Shown piece by piece: positions 9,347 through 20,937 of a DNA stretch of 64,000 nt; position 1 is the first letter of the stretch, and the number at the start of each line of letters is the position of its first letter. Where the stretch lies: positions 558,001 through 622,000 of the forward strand of contig CAVSJR010000005.1 in the NCBI GenBank assembly GCA_963728285.1. Direction: 5' to 3'. Origin of the DNA: CAVSJR01 sp963728285. GTDB lineage: Bacteria > Actinomycetota > UBA4738 > HRBIN12. Below the pieces are notes generated by a model, which did no database searches, had not been told where the DNA came from, and saw only the letters and a list, made by a program, of their open reading frames with translations. The position numbers and the translations under genes were made by a program.

Positions 9347-11157
9347 ATGGCGGGAAGGATCAAGGACGACGATCTGCAGACGGTCCGCGAGCGGTCGGAC
9401 GTCGTCAGGGTCGTCTCGCAGTACCTGACGCTCAAGAAGACCGGCCACGACTCCATGTCCGGGCTGTGCCCGTTTCACACGGAGAAGACGCCGTCGTTCT
9501 CCGTCTCGCCGAGCAAGCAGGTCTACTACTGCTTCGGCTGCGGCGCCGGGGGCGATGCGGTTCGCTTCCTGGAGCGAATCGAGAACCTGACGTTCGTCGA
9601 GGCCGTCGAGCGGCTGGCGCAGCAGGCCGGGGTCACGCTCCGATACGAGGGGGAGAGCGTCGCCGACCGCCGGGCGGCGGGGCGGCGGTCCTCGCTCCAG
9701 GCGGCGAACGAGGAGGCCGCCATCCTCTATCACCGCATGCTCGTCGACGGCAAGGAGGCCGCGGACGCCCGAGGCTATCTCGAGGGGCGGGGGATCGACC
9801 GCGCGACCGCGGAAGCGTTCGGGATCGGCTTCGCCCCCGGCTATCCCGATTTCATCCTCCGTCGCCTCGCGAAGCGGTTCTCACCCGAGATCCTCCTGGA
9901 GGCCGGCATCGCGACGCGCGACGGCGACGGCGGCGTGCGCGACCGCTTTCGCCGCCGGATCACGTTTCCCACCCAGGACCTGTCGGGCAAACACGTCGGC
10001 TTCGGGGCGCGCATCCTCCCCGACGACCCGCGGGCCGGCGATCTCGCGAAGTACCTCAACACCGCGGAGACGCCGATCTATCGCAAGGGCGAGCTCCTCT
10101 ACAACGCGCACCGCGCTCGCGGCGCGATCCAGCGCTCGGGAGAGGCGTTCGTCGTCGAGGGCTACACCGACGTGATCGCGCTCTCGCAGGCCGGGATCGA
10201 GGGCGTCGTCGCGACGTGCGGAACGGCGCTCGGGGCCGGTCACTTCCGGCTGCTGTCGCGGTTCGCGGAGCGCGTCGTGCTGGCGTTCGACTCCGACGAG
10301 GCCGGCGCGCGGGCGGCGGAGCGGGCCTACGGATTCCACGAGGAGTATCCGGTTCAAGCCGTCGTGATGATCATGCCCGAGGGACTCGATCCCGCGGACT
10401 TCGCCCGCAAACGCGGCGCCGGCCCGCTTCGTGAGGCCGCGGCCGAAGCCCGTCCGCTCGTCGAGTTCATGATCCGCAGGGCCGTCGCGGCGCACGACCG
10501 CTCGACCGTCGAGGGCCAGACCGAGGCGGTCGCCGCCGCGCTCCCGATCGTGGAGGGCCTCGCCGACCCCGTCCGCCAGCGCGAGTACGCGCATCTGCTC
10601 GCGGAGCTGGCGGGCGTCGCGGAGACGTCGGTGCTTCTCGCCCTGGAGCGCAAGCTCGCCGGCCGGCCGTCGGAGGTCGGCCAAGGCGGTGAAGCGCGCA
10701 TCCGTCCAAGAGCGAATCGAGCGCGAGATGCTCAAGCTGCTCGCGCGTGACCGCGCGACGTATCGTGACGTTCGTCGACCGTCTGACCCCGGAGCAATTC
10801 CGGGCGCCTCAGCACAAGAAGTTGTTCGACGCGCTCACGGCGGGCGACGGCGACGTCGGGGCCATCGTGGCGCGCGCGGACGACGACAAGCTCATCGGGG
10901 GGCTCACGTCGCTCACGGTGGAGCCGCTGGAGGGCGATCCCACGCCCGAGTACGCCGACGGGGTGTGGGCACGGCTGCGCGAGTTCCAGTTGAAGCGGCA
11001 GAGCGAGGAGCTCCGTGCGCGACTTCAGAAGCTCAATCCGGTGACCGATGCAACATACGAGGAGCTTTTTCAGCAGCTGGTCGCGCTCGACGGCGAATTG
11101 CGGCGCCTGCGCGAGGGGTCGGCGACTACCCGTTCGGGAGGCGTGCTCACGTCCTGA
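9347..11157 (+). CDS. dnaG: DNA primase, split by two +1 frameshifts
   Basis: DnaG makes RNA primers for replication. The ATG at 9347 begins MAGRIKDDDLQTVRERSDVV. The CHC2 zinc finger is CPFHTEKTPSF...YYCFGCG, the TOPRIM core shows VVEGYTDVIAL and LAFDSDEAG, and the C-terminal DnaB-interacting helices include FVDRLTPEQFRAPQHKKLF. The frame shifts by +1 at about 10658-10670 (repeat GGCCGGCCG), moving into a stretch that reads VKRASVQERIEREMLKLLAR. It shifts again at about 10767, where dropping one G gives the expected TYRTFVDRL junction. The corrected length is about 602 residues, normal for DnaG. Because dnaG is essential, two independent disruptions argue for sequence error. Confidence 0.93.
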
Positions 11158-11180
11158 TCGAGATGGTGGCGATCGGGCGG

Positions 11181-11207
11181 TTGCTGCTGCTGTTCGTTTC
11201 GTACACT
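11181..11207 (+). promoter_or_regulatory. Possible promoter of rpoD (TTGCTG ... TACACT)
   Basis: TTGCTG at 11181-11186 and TACACT at 11202-11207 are separated by 15 bases, slightly short. The expected start near 11214 gives a leader of about 26 bases containing AAGGAG at 11228-11233 before the TTG start codon of rpoD. It lies just after the dnaG stop. Confidence 0.45.
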
Positions 11208-11239
11208 GAGGCATCCCCCAAACATCCGAAGGAGCACCT

Positions 11240-12543
11240 TTGACGGAGGCGGTCCGCGACCTGGGCCTGGAGGAAGCGAAGGAAGCGATCACCGCTCGCG
11301 GACGCGAGCGGGGATTCGTCACCTCCGAGGACCTTCTCGAGTCGGTTCCCGTCGACGACTTCACCCCCGAGCAAGTCGAGGAGTTCCTGACGCAGGTCGA
11401 GGAGCATCTGCGCGGCGAGGGCATCGAGGTCATCGAGGTCCCGGGGGAGGAGGCGGATCCCACCACCAACGTGCGGATCGAGGTCGACCTCCTCAAGGCG
11501 CCGACCAACGACCCGGTACGGATGTACCTCAAGGAGATCGGGAAGGTCCCGCTGCTCACCGCCGCCCAAGAGGTCGATCTCGCCCGCCGGATCGAGGCGG
11601 GGGAGTTCTCCACCGCCCTCACGGGGCTGATCGGCGACGAGGAGAAGATCGATCAGAAACGCTTCCGCACCATCTGCGATCGCGTCGTGGCGATCCGCGA
11701 TCATCAGCTCGAGCACTTCGGCAAGGTCGAGGGCCTCGGCCGCGAGCGCATCTCCCGCAACTACCGGCCGAAGACCCGTGACACGCTCGTCGAATTCCTG
11801 CGTCGGGTCGAACGCGACGGTCAGCTCGCGAAGAAGAAGCTGATCGAGGCGAACCTCCGCCTCGTCGTCTCGATCGCCAAGCGCTACGTCGGTCGCGGCA
11901 TGTTGTTCCTCGACCTCATCCAGGAGGGCAACCTCGGGCTCATCCGAGCGGTCGAGAAGTTCGACTACTCCAAGGGATACAAGTTCTCGACGTACGCGAC
12001 GTGGTGGATCCGCCAGGCCATCACCCGCGCGATCGCCGATCAGGCGCGCACGATCCGGATCCCCGTGCACATGGTCGAGACGATCAACAAGCTCGTGCGC
12101 ATCCAGCGCCAGCTCCTCCAGGACCTCGGCCGGGAGCCGACGCCGGAGGAGATCGGCAAGCAGATGGGCATCCCCGCGGAGAAGGTGCGGGAGATCCTCA
12201 AGGTCTCGCAGGAGCCGGTGTCGCTCGAGACGCCGATCGGGGAGGAGGAGGACTCCCACCTCGGCGACTTCATCGAGGACTCCGACGCCGTCGTCCCGGT
12301 CGATGCGGCGAGCTTCATCCTGCTGCAGGAACAGCTCGAGGGCGTGCTGCACACGCTGTCGGAGCGTGAGAAGAAGGTGATCCAGCTCCGGTTCGGGCTG
12401 CTGGACGGCCATCCCCGGACGCTCGAGGAGGTCGGCCGGGAGTTCGGCGTCACGCGCGAGCGGATCCGGCAGATCGAGTCGAAGACGCTGTCGAAGCTGC
12501 GCCACCCGAGCCGCGCCAGAAGCTCCGCGACTACCTCGAGTAG
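11240..12543 (+). CDS. rpoD: Primary RNA polymerase sigma factor (sigma-70/SigA), last codons shifted
   Basis: The start is TTG at 11240, seven bases after AAGGAG, giving TEAVRDLGLEEAKEAITARG. Region 1.2 begins at NDPVRMYLKEIGKVPLLT. Region 2 has LIEANLRLVVSIAKRYVGRG, DLIQEGNLGLIRAVEKFDY and FSTYATWWIRQAI. Region 3 contains IRIPVHMVETINKL. Region 4 ends with the helix-turn-helix LEEVGREFGVTRERIRQIE. After LRHPSRA the uninterrupted frame runs to 12550 with an atypical tail. Adding one C at the CC at 12516-12517 gives the canonical ending QKLRDYLE and a TAG at 12541-12543, so I place the true end there (about 434 residues). This is the only clear single-base loss in the window; the others are gains. 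Confidence 0.93.
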
Positions 12544-12546
12544 ATC

Positions 12547-12804
12547 CTAGTTCCAGCTGGCGTCGCCGCCGTCGCCGATCCGCGCCTGGATGTTGCCGCG
12601 GGCCCGCTGCAGCGCGTCGAGGCTCGCGGTCTGCGCGCGCTCGGCAAGCCTGCGCGATCCCTCCGTCACCAGGCGAGCCGCCGCGCTCTGCGAGCGCGCC
12701 GGCTCCCTCGGCGCCGTCACGATCGTCGGGTCGTCCTTGCGCAGCCACTGCGCGGCCGCGTATCCGAGCGCCGCGCCCACCATCAGGCCGGTTCGAAACC
12801 TCAT
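12547..12804 (-). CDS. Small YtxH-like membrane-associated protein
   Basis: This 85-residue protein begins MRFRTGLMVGAALGYAAAQW, a short hydrophobic glycine-rich segment like the start of the CBS protein at 3.7 kb. A polar, Ala/Arg-rich helix follows (RSQSAAARLVTEGSRRLAER). I took the ATG at 12804, though an ATG at 12822 is also possible. It converges with rpoD, whose stop lies only three bases away. Similar short proteins occur widely in actinobacteria without a known role. Confidence 0.6.
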   Translation of the reverse strand: MRFRTGLMVGAALGYAAAQWLRKDDPTIVTAPREPARSQSAAARLVTEGSRRLAERAQTASLDALQRARGNIQARIGDGGDASWN

Positions 12805-12896
12805 CGATGCGCCCCTCTCCATGGTCGGACGCGTCCAGGCTAGTGGATGAGGCGGCCGACTCAACTTCCTGGGCAAGGTGGCTGGGAGGCCGTTGG

Positions 12897-12902
12897 TAGA
12901 CT
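12897..12902 (+). promoter_or_regulatory. -10 box (TAGACT) of tRNA-Asn
   Basis: TAGACT lies 12 bases before the mature 5' end of tRNA-Asn, consistent with a short 5' leader removed by RNase P. No clear -35 is visible. Confidence 0.45.
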
Positions 12903-12914
12903 GCCCTGGCTCAT

Positions 12915-12990
12915 TCCGGGGTAGCTCAATTGGCAGAGCGGCGGACTGTTAATCCGTAGGTTGTGGGTTCGAGTCCCACCCCCGGAGCCA
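12915..12990 (+). tRNA. tRNA-Asn (GTT)
   Basis: The acceptor stem TCCGGGG (12915-12921) pairs with CCCCGGA, followed by discriminator G and an encoded CCA ending at 12990. The anticodon loop CTGTTAA gives anticodon GTT at 12948-12950, and the T-arm reads GTGGGTTCGAGTCCCAC. The gene borders a block of accessory-like genes starting at 13.0 kb. Confidence 0.96.
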
Positions 12991-13026
12991 TGGAGGCCCT
13001 GCGTATGGGGCTCCGCGGGACGTCGA

Positions 13027-13582
13027 TCAGCCGGTCGCGGGACGGTAGCGCAGCCACACGACGCCCGATCGGTACGGAGTCGACGCGACGAGCTCGAGGC
13101 GAACCGGCCCCACGCCGTCGAAGATCCTCGGACCCTCCGCCCATATGAACGGGTTGATCCAGAACCAGAACTCGTCGACCGAACCCTGGCGGGTCAGCGT
13201 GTGCGCGAGCTCGCCGCAGCCGGACACGATCAGGTTCCCGGGATGTGCTTCCTTCAGGGCGGGGACGGCCTGTCTCGAGGTCTCCCTTGATCAGGCTGGC
13301 GTTCCATTCGAGCGGCTCGGTCAGGGTTCGCGACGCGACGTACTTCGGCATCGGGTTCAGTCGCTCGGCGAAGCGAGCCATCGCCGGATCGTCGGCCAGC
13401 TGCGGCCACACGGCCGCGAGGCCCTCGAACGTCTTGCGTCCGAGGACCAGCGCCTCCGCGAGGATGAGCTGTTCGAGGGATGCCTCGCTGCTGTCCTCGT
13501 CGAGCACCAGCCAATCGTCGGGCGAAGGTGCCTCGAAGGCGCCGTTGACGGTGATCTGATTCATCACGATGAGCTTGCCCAT
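13027..13582 (-). CDS. RibD C-terminal / dihydrofolate-reductase-like protein, split by a +1 frameshift
   Basis: The ATG at 13582 follows AAGGAGGGTCAAGCGG. The N-terminal part, GKLIVMNQITVNGAFEAPS, LAEALVLGRKTFEGLAAVWP and NPMPKYVASRTL, matches the RibD_C/YyaP-type reductase fold. The C-terminal part, SGCGELAHTLTRQGSVDEFW and INPFIWAEGPRIFDG, is one base out of frame. An extra C (G on the coding strand) at 13269-13270 explains it. The corrected length is about 184 residues. Members bind NADPH and reduce pterin- or flavin-precursor-like substrates, but most have no assigned substrate. It lies right after tRNA-Asn, pointing back towards it. Confidence 0.85.
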
Positions 13583-14035
13583 CCGCTTGACCCTCCTTGC
13601 TCTCGGGACTCCGGGTATGGAGGACGCGGGAGAGGTACCCAGGATGCCTGGGGTGGAATCCCCCGAGGATGGGATCGTCGTTGCTTCCCCGAAGCAGCGC
13701 GCTCCAGCGGCCGGTAGCCACCGCCTCTCGATCGACCGCCCCGACCCATTGTTTCCTGAGGTCACAATCGGTTCGCCGATCAATCCAGCTTTGAATGCGA
13801 GCGGTGCATGCGCTCTTGCTTTGTCAACCCGATGACGAGCGTGGAGGCTGTCTCGGCCCCGCTCGACACGATGCGGTGAGGATCCAGCGCATCGGAGGAC
13901 GGTGCGGCGTATGGCCGGGCAGAACGTCAACATACTGACGAATTCAGGTCGGAAGGAAGCTGACGAACGCTCGGGCCCGTGGGCATCCCCCGGCGGCGAT
14001 AGGCACCTCCGGCGCGACGTGGCACGATCTCGCAG
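13583..14035. other. Intergenic stretch without a recognisable gene
   Basis: These 453 bases separate the reductase gene from the AraC regulator, which are transcribed divergently. Only short frames that resemble no known protein cross it. No RNA structure, repeat or strong promoter was recognised apart from a weak CACGAT box about seven bases before the regulator's GTG. Confidence 0.5.
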
Positions 14036-14486
<451 letters not shown>

Positions 14487-14490
14487 CGCC

Positions 14491-14901
14491 ATGGACATCA
14501 CCATCCACCAGACCATGCTCCCGCACGACGACCCGGACACATCCTTGGCGTTCTATCGCGACACCCTCGGCTTCGAGGTCCGCAACGACGTCGAATACGG
14601 CGGGATGCACTGGATCACGGTCGGCCCTCCCGACCAGCCCGGCACGTCCATCGTCCTGTACCCGCCGGGCGCAACCCCCGGCGTCACCGACGACGAGCGC
14701 CGCACCATCGCCGAGATGATGGCCAAGGGCACGTACGCCTCCGTCAACCTGGCCACCGCCGACCTCGACGGCACCTTCGAGCGGCTGCAGGCCAGCGACG
14801 CCGAGGTCGTCCAGGAGCCGACCGAGCAGCCGTACGGGGTTCGCGACTGCGCCTTCCGCGATCCCGCGGGCAACCTGATCCGCATCCAGGAGCTGCGCTA
14901 G
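14491..14901 (+). CDS. VOC (glyoxalase/bleomycin-resistance fold) protein 1
   Basis: The 136-residue protein starts MDITIHQTMLPHDDPDTSLA and has the two beta-alpha-beta-beta-beta modules of the vicinal oxygen chelate fold. The first contains FYRDTLGFEVRNDVEYGGMHW, the second YASVNLATADLDGTFERLQ and GVRDCAFRDPAGNLIRIQE. Likely metal ligands are the early His and the Glu of IRIQE. It lies four bases after the AraC stop. Members of this family bind or convert small electrophiles or antibiotics; no specific substrate can be named. Confidence 0.88.
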   Translation: MDITIHQTMLPHDDPDTSLAFYRDTLGFEVRNDVEYGGMHWITVGPPDQPGTSIVLYPPGATPGVTDDERRTIAEMMAKGTYASVNLATADLDGTFERLQASDAEVVQEPTEQPYGVRDCAFRDPAGNLIRIQELR

Positions 14902-14968
14902 CCGTCCTGCGATCGCGGGCCTGACTCACCGGCGCCACGCTGCGGACGCGACGGCTGGAGGTGCCGTT

Positions 14969-15031
14969 GTGCGTGGCGAAACAGGTGGCCAGACCGATCA
15001 GGAATCGAGAAGCGCCGGTCATCGAGCCGCA
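14969..15031 (+). repeat. Direct repeat, copy 2 (orphan copy of the AraC 3' end)
   Basis: This copy carries a remnant of the AraC C-terminus (VAKQVARPIRNREAP) without the rest of a regulator gene, and runs directly into the promoter of the second VOC gene. It suggests that this VOC gene once followed its own AraC gene. Confidence 0.85.
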
Positions 15032-15033
15032 CC

Positions 15034-15039
15034 TACAAT
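15034..15039 (+). promoter_or_regulatory. -10 box (TACAAT) of the second VOC gene
   Basis: TACAAT is close to the sigma-70 consensus. Transcription would start near 15046, giving a leader of about 28 bases with TAAGGAGTG before the ATG at 15074. Confidence 0.5.
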
Positions 15040-15073
15040 GACCGTGATGCGACCCACGACGTAAGGAGTGACC

Positions 15074-15430
15074 ATGACCGGCTCTTCCACCCAGGGAATC
15101 AAGACCGTGCTGCATCCCGTGTCCGACCTGGCGACGGCCAAGGCGGTGTACACCGCCCTGCTCGGCGTACCGCCGCAGACCGACGAGTCCTACTACGTCG
15201 GCTTCGAGGCCGCGGGCCAGCACATCGGGCTGGTGCCGGGCGGTGGACCGCAGGCCATGACCTCACCGGTGGCCTACTGGCACGTGCCGGACATCGAGGC
15301 GAAGCTGGCCGAGGTGACCGCCGCCGGTGCCACCGTGAAGGAGCCCCCGCACGACGTCGGTGGCGGCCGCCTGGTGGCCACCGTCACCGACCCCGATGGC
15401 AACGTCCTCGGGCTGCTTCAGGACCGATGA
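15074..15430 (+). CDS. VOC (glyoxalase/bleomycin-resistance fold) protein 2
   Basis: The ATG at 15074 is four bases after TAAGGAGTG; the upstream in-frame GTG at 15068 lies inside that site. The 118-residue protein has one VOC pair: GIKTVLHPVSDLATAKAVYT with GFEAAGQHIGLVPGG, then VAYWHVPDIEAKLAEVTAAG and VTDPDGNVLGLLQDR. The first His, and the residue after NVLG where Glu is common, are candidate ligand positions; a Gln is seen at the second. It is distinct from VOC protein 1 and probably acts on a different small molecule. Confidence 0.85.
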   Translation: MTGSSTQGIKTVLHPVSDLATAKAVYTALLGVPPQTDESYYVGFEAAGQHIGLVPGGGPQAMTSPVAYWHVPDIEAKLAEVTAAGATVKEPPHDVGGGRLVATVTDPDGNVLGLLQDR

Positions 15431-15518
15431 GTGCCGACCACCACCGCTCCCGCGCTCAGCGTCGTCGCGACACCGAGCATCGGCTCACCCACGACATAGA
15501 CGCCTGGATGGAGACACG

Positions 15519-17912
<2,394 letters not shown>

Positions 17913-18032
17913 CGGCCTTCGCGGAGTCCCACCCCAGGAGCCCCTCACATTCCGCGCGCCGCGGCGTTCGGCAGTATCCGCCGATCCCGACGGACCGAGT
18001 CGTCCGGTACTCGGTTTACAGCTGTCACGAGG

Positions 18033-18050
18033 TCCTCCCGCAGGATGACG
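18033..18050. promoter_or_regulatory. Imperfect inverted repeat upstream of the two-component system
   Basis: GTCCTCC-CGCA-GGATGAC is a 7-4-7 inverted repeat with one mismatch. It shares the 15 bases GGTCCTCCCGCAGGA with a perfect palindrome ahead of the ABC exporter operon at 19.9 kb. Its centre lies about 42 bases before the expected transcription start at 18084, a usual place for an activator site. I infer it binds the NarL-type regulator encoded here. Confidence 0.6.
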
Positions 18051-18070
18051 ACGGCGCTCCGGCTACCGGG

Positions 18071-18076
18071 TAGCGT
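18071..18076 (+). promoter_or_regulatory. -10 box (TAGCGT) of the histidine kinase gene, leaderless
   Basis: TAGCGT ends seven bases before the ATG at 18084. No -35 consensus is seen at the right distance; the inverted repeat at 18033-18050 occupies that area. Confidence 0.5.
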
Positions 18077-18083
18077 TCGGCCC

Positions 18084-19230
18084 ATGGACGGGACGTGGTG
18101 GGATCGGCTCCGGCGCGTCGACCCCCGGATTTGGGACGGGCTGCTCGCGCTCGTCGTGCTCGTGCTCGGCGTGCTCGCCTTCGCGGCGCGGGTTCGCACG
18201 CCCGGCGAGCCTCCTCAGGCGCTGGGGTTCGCGCTCGTCGTCGTCGCCGCGGTCGCGCTGGCCTGGCGCCGCCGCGCGCCGCTGGTGGTGGCGGTGATCG
18301 TCGGCCGCGGCCGTTTCGACGGCCGCGCTCTTCGGCTACTGGCCCGAGTTCGTCGCGCTCATCGTGATCGCCCTGTACACCGCCGCCGCGAACGTCGATC
18401 GGCGGCGGTTCCTCACCGTGCTCGTGCCGGTCAGCGTGCTGAGCTCGGTCGCGATCAGCGTCGGCGAGTACTCCGAGCGGGGACTGAACTGGGTGGAGAT
18501 CGCGTTCGGCCTCGTCATCTCCGTGGGGTTGCCGATCCTCGTCGGACGCATGACGTTCAACCGCCGACGCCGCGTCGTCCGCGATCGCACGCTCGCGGCG
18601 CGTGACGCCGTCATCGCCGAGCGCGCGACGATCGCGCGTGAGCTCCACGATGTCGTCGCGCACCACATGAGCGTGATGGTCGTGCAGGCGGGCGCGGCGC
18701 GAAGCGTCGTCGAGACGGCCCCGGACGCGGCCGCCGATGCCCTGCGCCAGATCGAGGCGTCGGGTCGCACCGGGCTCGCGGAGATGCGCCGGCTGCTCGA
18801 GATCCTCAAGGCGGACCACGCGGACGGCGACCTCGCGCCGCAGCCGGGGCTCGCGCACCTGGACGAGCTCCTCGACGGGATGCGCGCGACGGGCTTGCGC
18901 GTCGAGGCGGTCGTCGAAGGCGAGCCACGTCCGCTCCCGCCGGGGGTCGATCTCTCCGCGTACCGCATCGTCCAGGAGGCGCTGACGAACTCCCTTCGAC
19001 ACGCGGGTGGTGCGAGCGCCCGCGTCCGGCTGCGCTACGAACCCGACGCGCTCGAACTCGAGGTGATCGACGACGGCCCCGGCGCGACGGCCGACGACGT
19101 CGGTGGAGGACACGGCCTGATCGGGATGCGAGAGCGCGCGCAGCTCTTCGGTGGAGAGGTCGAGGCCGGATCGCGGCCCGGCGGCGGCTTCGCGGTCCGG
19201 GCGCGCCTCCCGTCGGAGGCACGCGCGTGA
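18084..19230 (+). CDS. NarL-family sensor histidine kinase, split by a +1 frameshift
   Basis: I chose ATG 18084 because a -10 box ends seven bases upstream. The N-terminus has several membrane spans (LLALVVLVLGVLAFAARV, ALGFALVVVAAVALAW and others to about residue 150). The HisKA_3 dimer helix carries the phospho-acceptor His in ARELHDVVAHHMSVMVVQAG. The ATPase domain shows IVQEALTNSLRHAGG and IDDGPGA, and GHGLIGMRERAQLFGG. An extra G at 18303-18304 breaks the frame: dropping it gives ...VAVIVAAAVSTAALFGYWPE.... The corrected length is about 381 residues. It overlaps the response regulator by four bases. The stimulus is unknown, but the linked ABC exporter suggests an envelope or drug signal. 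Confidence 0.9.
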
Positions 19231-19889
19231 GCGACGGGCCGATCCGGGTCCTGATCGCCGACGACCAGGCGTTGATGCGGACGGGCTTCCAGATGATCCT
19301 CGACGCCCAGCCCGACATCGAGGTCGTGGGCGAGGCGATCGACGGCACCGACGCGATTCGCCATTACGAGCGTCTGACGCCCGACGTGGTCGTGATGGAC
19401 GTGCGGATGCCGGCGATGGACGGGATCGAGGCGACGAGGCGGCTGACGGCGCTCGACCCGCCCGCACGCGTGCTGATCCTCACGACGTTCGACCTCGACG
19501 AGTACGTGTACGAGGCTCTCCGCGCCGGTGCGAGCGGGTTCCTGCTGAAGGACCGGCCGCCGGAGGAGCTCGTCGCGGCCGTGCGCGTGATCGCCGCCGG
19601 CGAGGCGCTGCTCGCGCCGTCGGTCACCCGCCGGCTGATCGAGGAGTTCGCGAAGCGCGCGCCGACCGCGTCTCGCGACGAGCTCGGCGAGCTCACCGAC
19701 CGTGAGCGCGAGGTCCTCGTCCTCATGGCCCGCGGCCTCTCGAACCGCGAGATCGCCGGGTCGCTGTTCGTCGCCGAGACGACGGTGAAGACGCACGTCG
19801 GACGGATCCTCGGCAAGCTGCGGCTGCGCGACCGCGCGCAGGCGGTCGTCCTCGCCTACGAGTCCGGGCTCGTGCAGCCCGGCGACTGA
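19227..19889 (+). CDS. NarL/LuxR-type response regulator
   Basis: The GTG at 19227 overlaps the kinase stop (GTGA). The receiver domain has the acidic pair ADD (residues 11-13), phospho-acceptor Asp58 in VVVMDVRMPAMDG, the Thr of ILTTFDLDEY, and Lys in GFLLKDRPPEE. The C-terminal LuxR helix-turn-helix is LTDREREVLVLMARGLSNRE followed by IAGSLFVAETTVKTHV. At 220 residues it is a normal NarL-type regulator. Such proteins bind inverted repeats as dimers, and matching repeats occur ahead of this operon and ahead of the next one, so autoregulation and control of the ABC exporter are likely. Confidence 0.93.
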   Translation: MSDGPIRVLIADDQALMRTGFQMILDAQPDIEVVGEAIDGTDAIRHYERLTPDVVVMDVRMPAMDGIEATRRLTALDPPARVLILTTFDLDEYVYEALRAGASGFLLKDRPPEELVAAVRVIAAGEALLAPSVTRRLIEEFAKRAPTASRDELGELTDREREVLVLMARGLSNREIAGSLFVAETTVKTHVGRILGKLRLRDRAQAVVLAYESGLVQPGD

Positions 19890-19910
19890 CCTCTCCTCCA
19901 GGATCGAGGG

Positions 19911-19928
19911 GTCCTCCCGCAGGAGGAC
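19911..19928. promoter_or_regulatory. Perfect palindrome upstream of the ABC exporter operon
   Basis: GTCCTCC-CGCA-GGAGGAC is a perfect 7-4-7 inverted repeat. Fifteen of its bases match the imperfect repeat at 18033-18050. Its centre is about 67 bases before the expected transcription start of the exporter operon. It could also fold as a hairpin downstream of the response regulator, but there is no T-run after it, so an operator is more likely than a terminator. Confidence 0.65.
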
Positions 19929-19974
19929 GTCCGGTTCCCTACCGCAGGCCGACGCCGTCGCGGCGCCCCCTCCA

Positions 19975-19980
19975 TAGCGT
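19975..19980 (+). promoter_or_regulatory. -10 box (TAGCGT) of the ABC exporter operon
   Basis: The same TAGCGT hexamer precedes the histidine kinase. Transcription would start near 19987, leaving a leader with AGGAGG at 20001-20006 before the ATG at 20014. There is no -35 consensus, in keeping with activator dependence. Confidence 0.5.
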
Positions 19981-20013
19981 CGACATCGACCGAACCCGAC
20001 AGGAGGAGCGGTG

Positions 20014-20937
20014 ATGGAACAGACAGGGAGAAGGGAACCGATCGGCTCGCCGGCGATCTCGGTCCGTGAGGTGACGAAGCGGTTCGGGTCGCTCACGGCC
20101 GTGGACGATCTCAGCTTCGAGGTGCGGCCGGGCGTCGTGACGGGCTTCCTCGGGCCGAACGGCGCGGGGAAGAGCACGACGCTGCGGATCGTGCTCGGGC
20201 TGGTGACGCCCACGGAGGGGTCGGCGACCGTGCTCGGGATGCCCTACGCGAGCCTGCAGCATCCGGCCCGCACGGTCGGAGCCGTGCTCGAGACGCAGAG
20301 CTTCAACCCGCTACGGAGCGGCCGGAACCACCTCCGGACGCTCGCATCGGCGTCGGGCATCCCGCTCCGGCGTGTCGACGAGGTGCTCGAGCAGGTCGGA
20401 CTCGCAGCGGCCGCCCGGCGCAACGCCGGCAAGTACTCGCTCGGGATGCGGCAGCGGCTCGCGCTCGGCGCGGCGCTCCTCGGCGAGCCGAGGGTGCTGA
20501 TCCTCGACGAGCCGGCGAACGGCTTGGACCCGCAGGGGATCCGATGGCTGCGCGGGTTCGTGCGTGACTTCGCCGCGCAGGGCAACGCCGTGCTCGTCTC
20601 GAGCCACGTGCTGACCGAGATGGCGCAGCTCGCGGACGAGGCGATCGTGATCAACGGGGGGCGGCTCGTCCGGCAGGCGCCCGTGTCGGAGCTCACGCGG
20701 AGCGCCCGCGAGATCCGCGTGCGGACGTCCGAGGCGGAACGGCTCGCCGCGGCGCTGCGCGAGCACGGCCTCACGGTCACCGCGAACGGCGACGGCGACC
20801 TGCAGGTGTCGGGCGGCGACGCCGCACGCGTCGGGACGCTCGCGTTCGAGGCCCGCGTGCCGGTCCTCGGGCTCGAGGAGAAGCAGACCACCCTCGAGGA
20901 CGTGTTCTTCGAGCTCACGGAGGAGGGATCACGATGA
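20014..20937 (+). CDS. ABC-2 type exporter ATPase
   Basis: The ATG at 20014 lies seven bases after AGGAGG; a GTG at 20011 is adjacent. Walker A is FLGPNGAGKSTTLRIVLGL, the Q-loop region is GAVLETQSFNPL, the signature is YSLGMRQRLALGAALLGEP, Walker B is VLILDEPANGLDPQG, and the switch His is in VLVSSHVLTEM. The last 80 residues form the usual C-terminal accessory domain. At 307 residues it fits DrrA-like or bacitracin-type exporters. The stop overlaps the permease start by four bases. Together they likely export a lipid, peptide or drug sensed through the upstream two-component system. Confidence 0.92.
   Translation: MEQTGRREPIGSPAISVREVTKRFGSLTAVDDLSFEVRPGVVTGFLGPNGAGKSTTLRIVLGLVTPTEGSATVLGMPYASLQHPARTVGAVLETQSFNPLRSGRNHLRTLASASGIPLRRVDEVLEQVGLAAAARRNAGKYSLGMRQRLALGAALLGEPRVLILDEPANGLDPQGIRWLRGFVRDFAAQGNAVLVSSHVLTEMAQLADEAIVINGGRLVRQAPVSELTRSAREIRVRTSEAERLAAALREHGLTVTANGDGDLQVSGGDAARVGTLAFEARVPVLGLEEKQTTLEDVFFELTEEGSR

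Noticed and set aside
12926..12990. Protein-like text GVGLEPTTYGLTVRRSAN at the end of an antisense frame
   Set aside because: It is the antisense translation of the tRNA-Asn gene.
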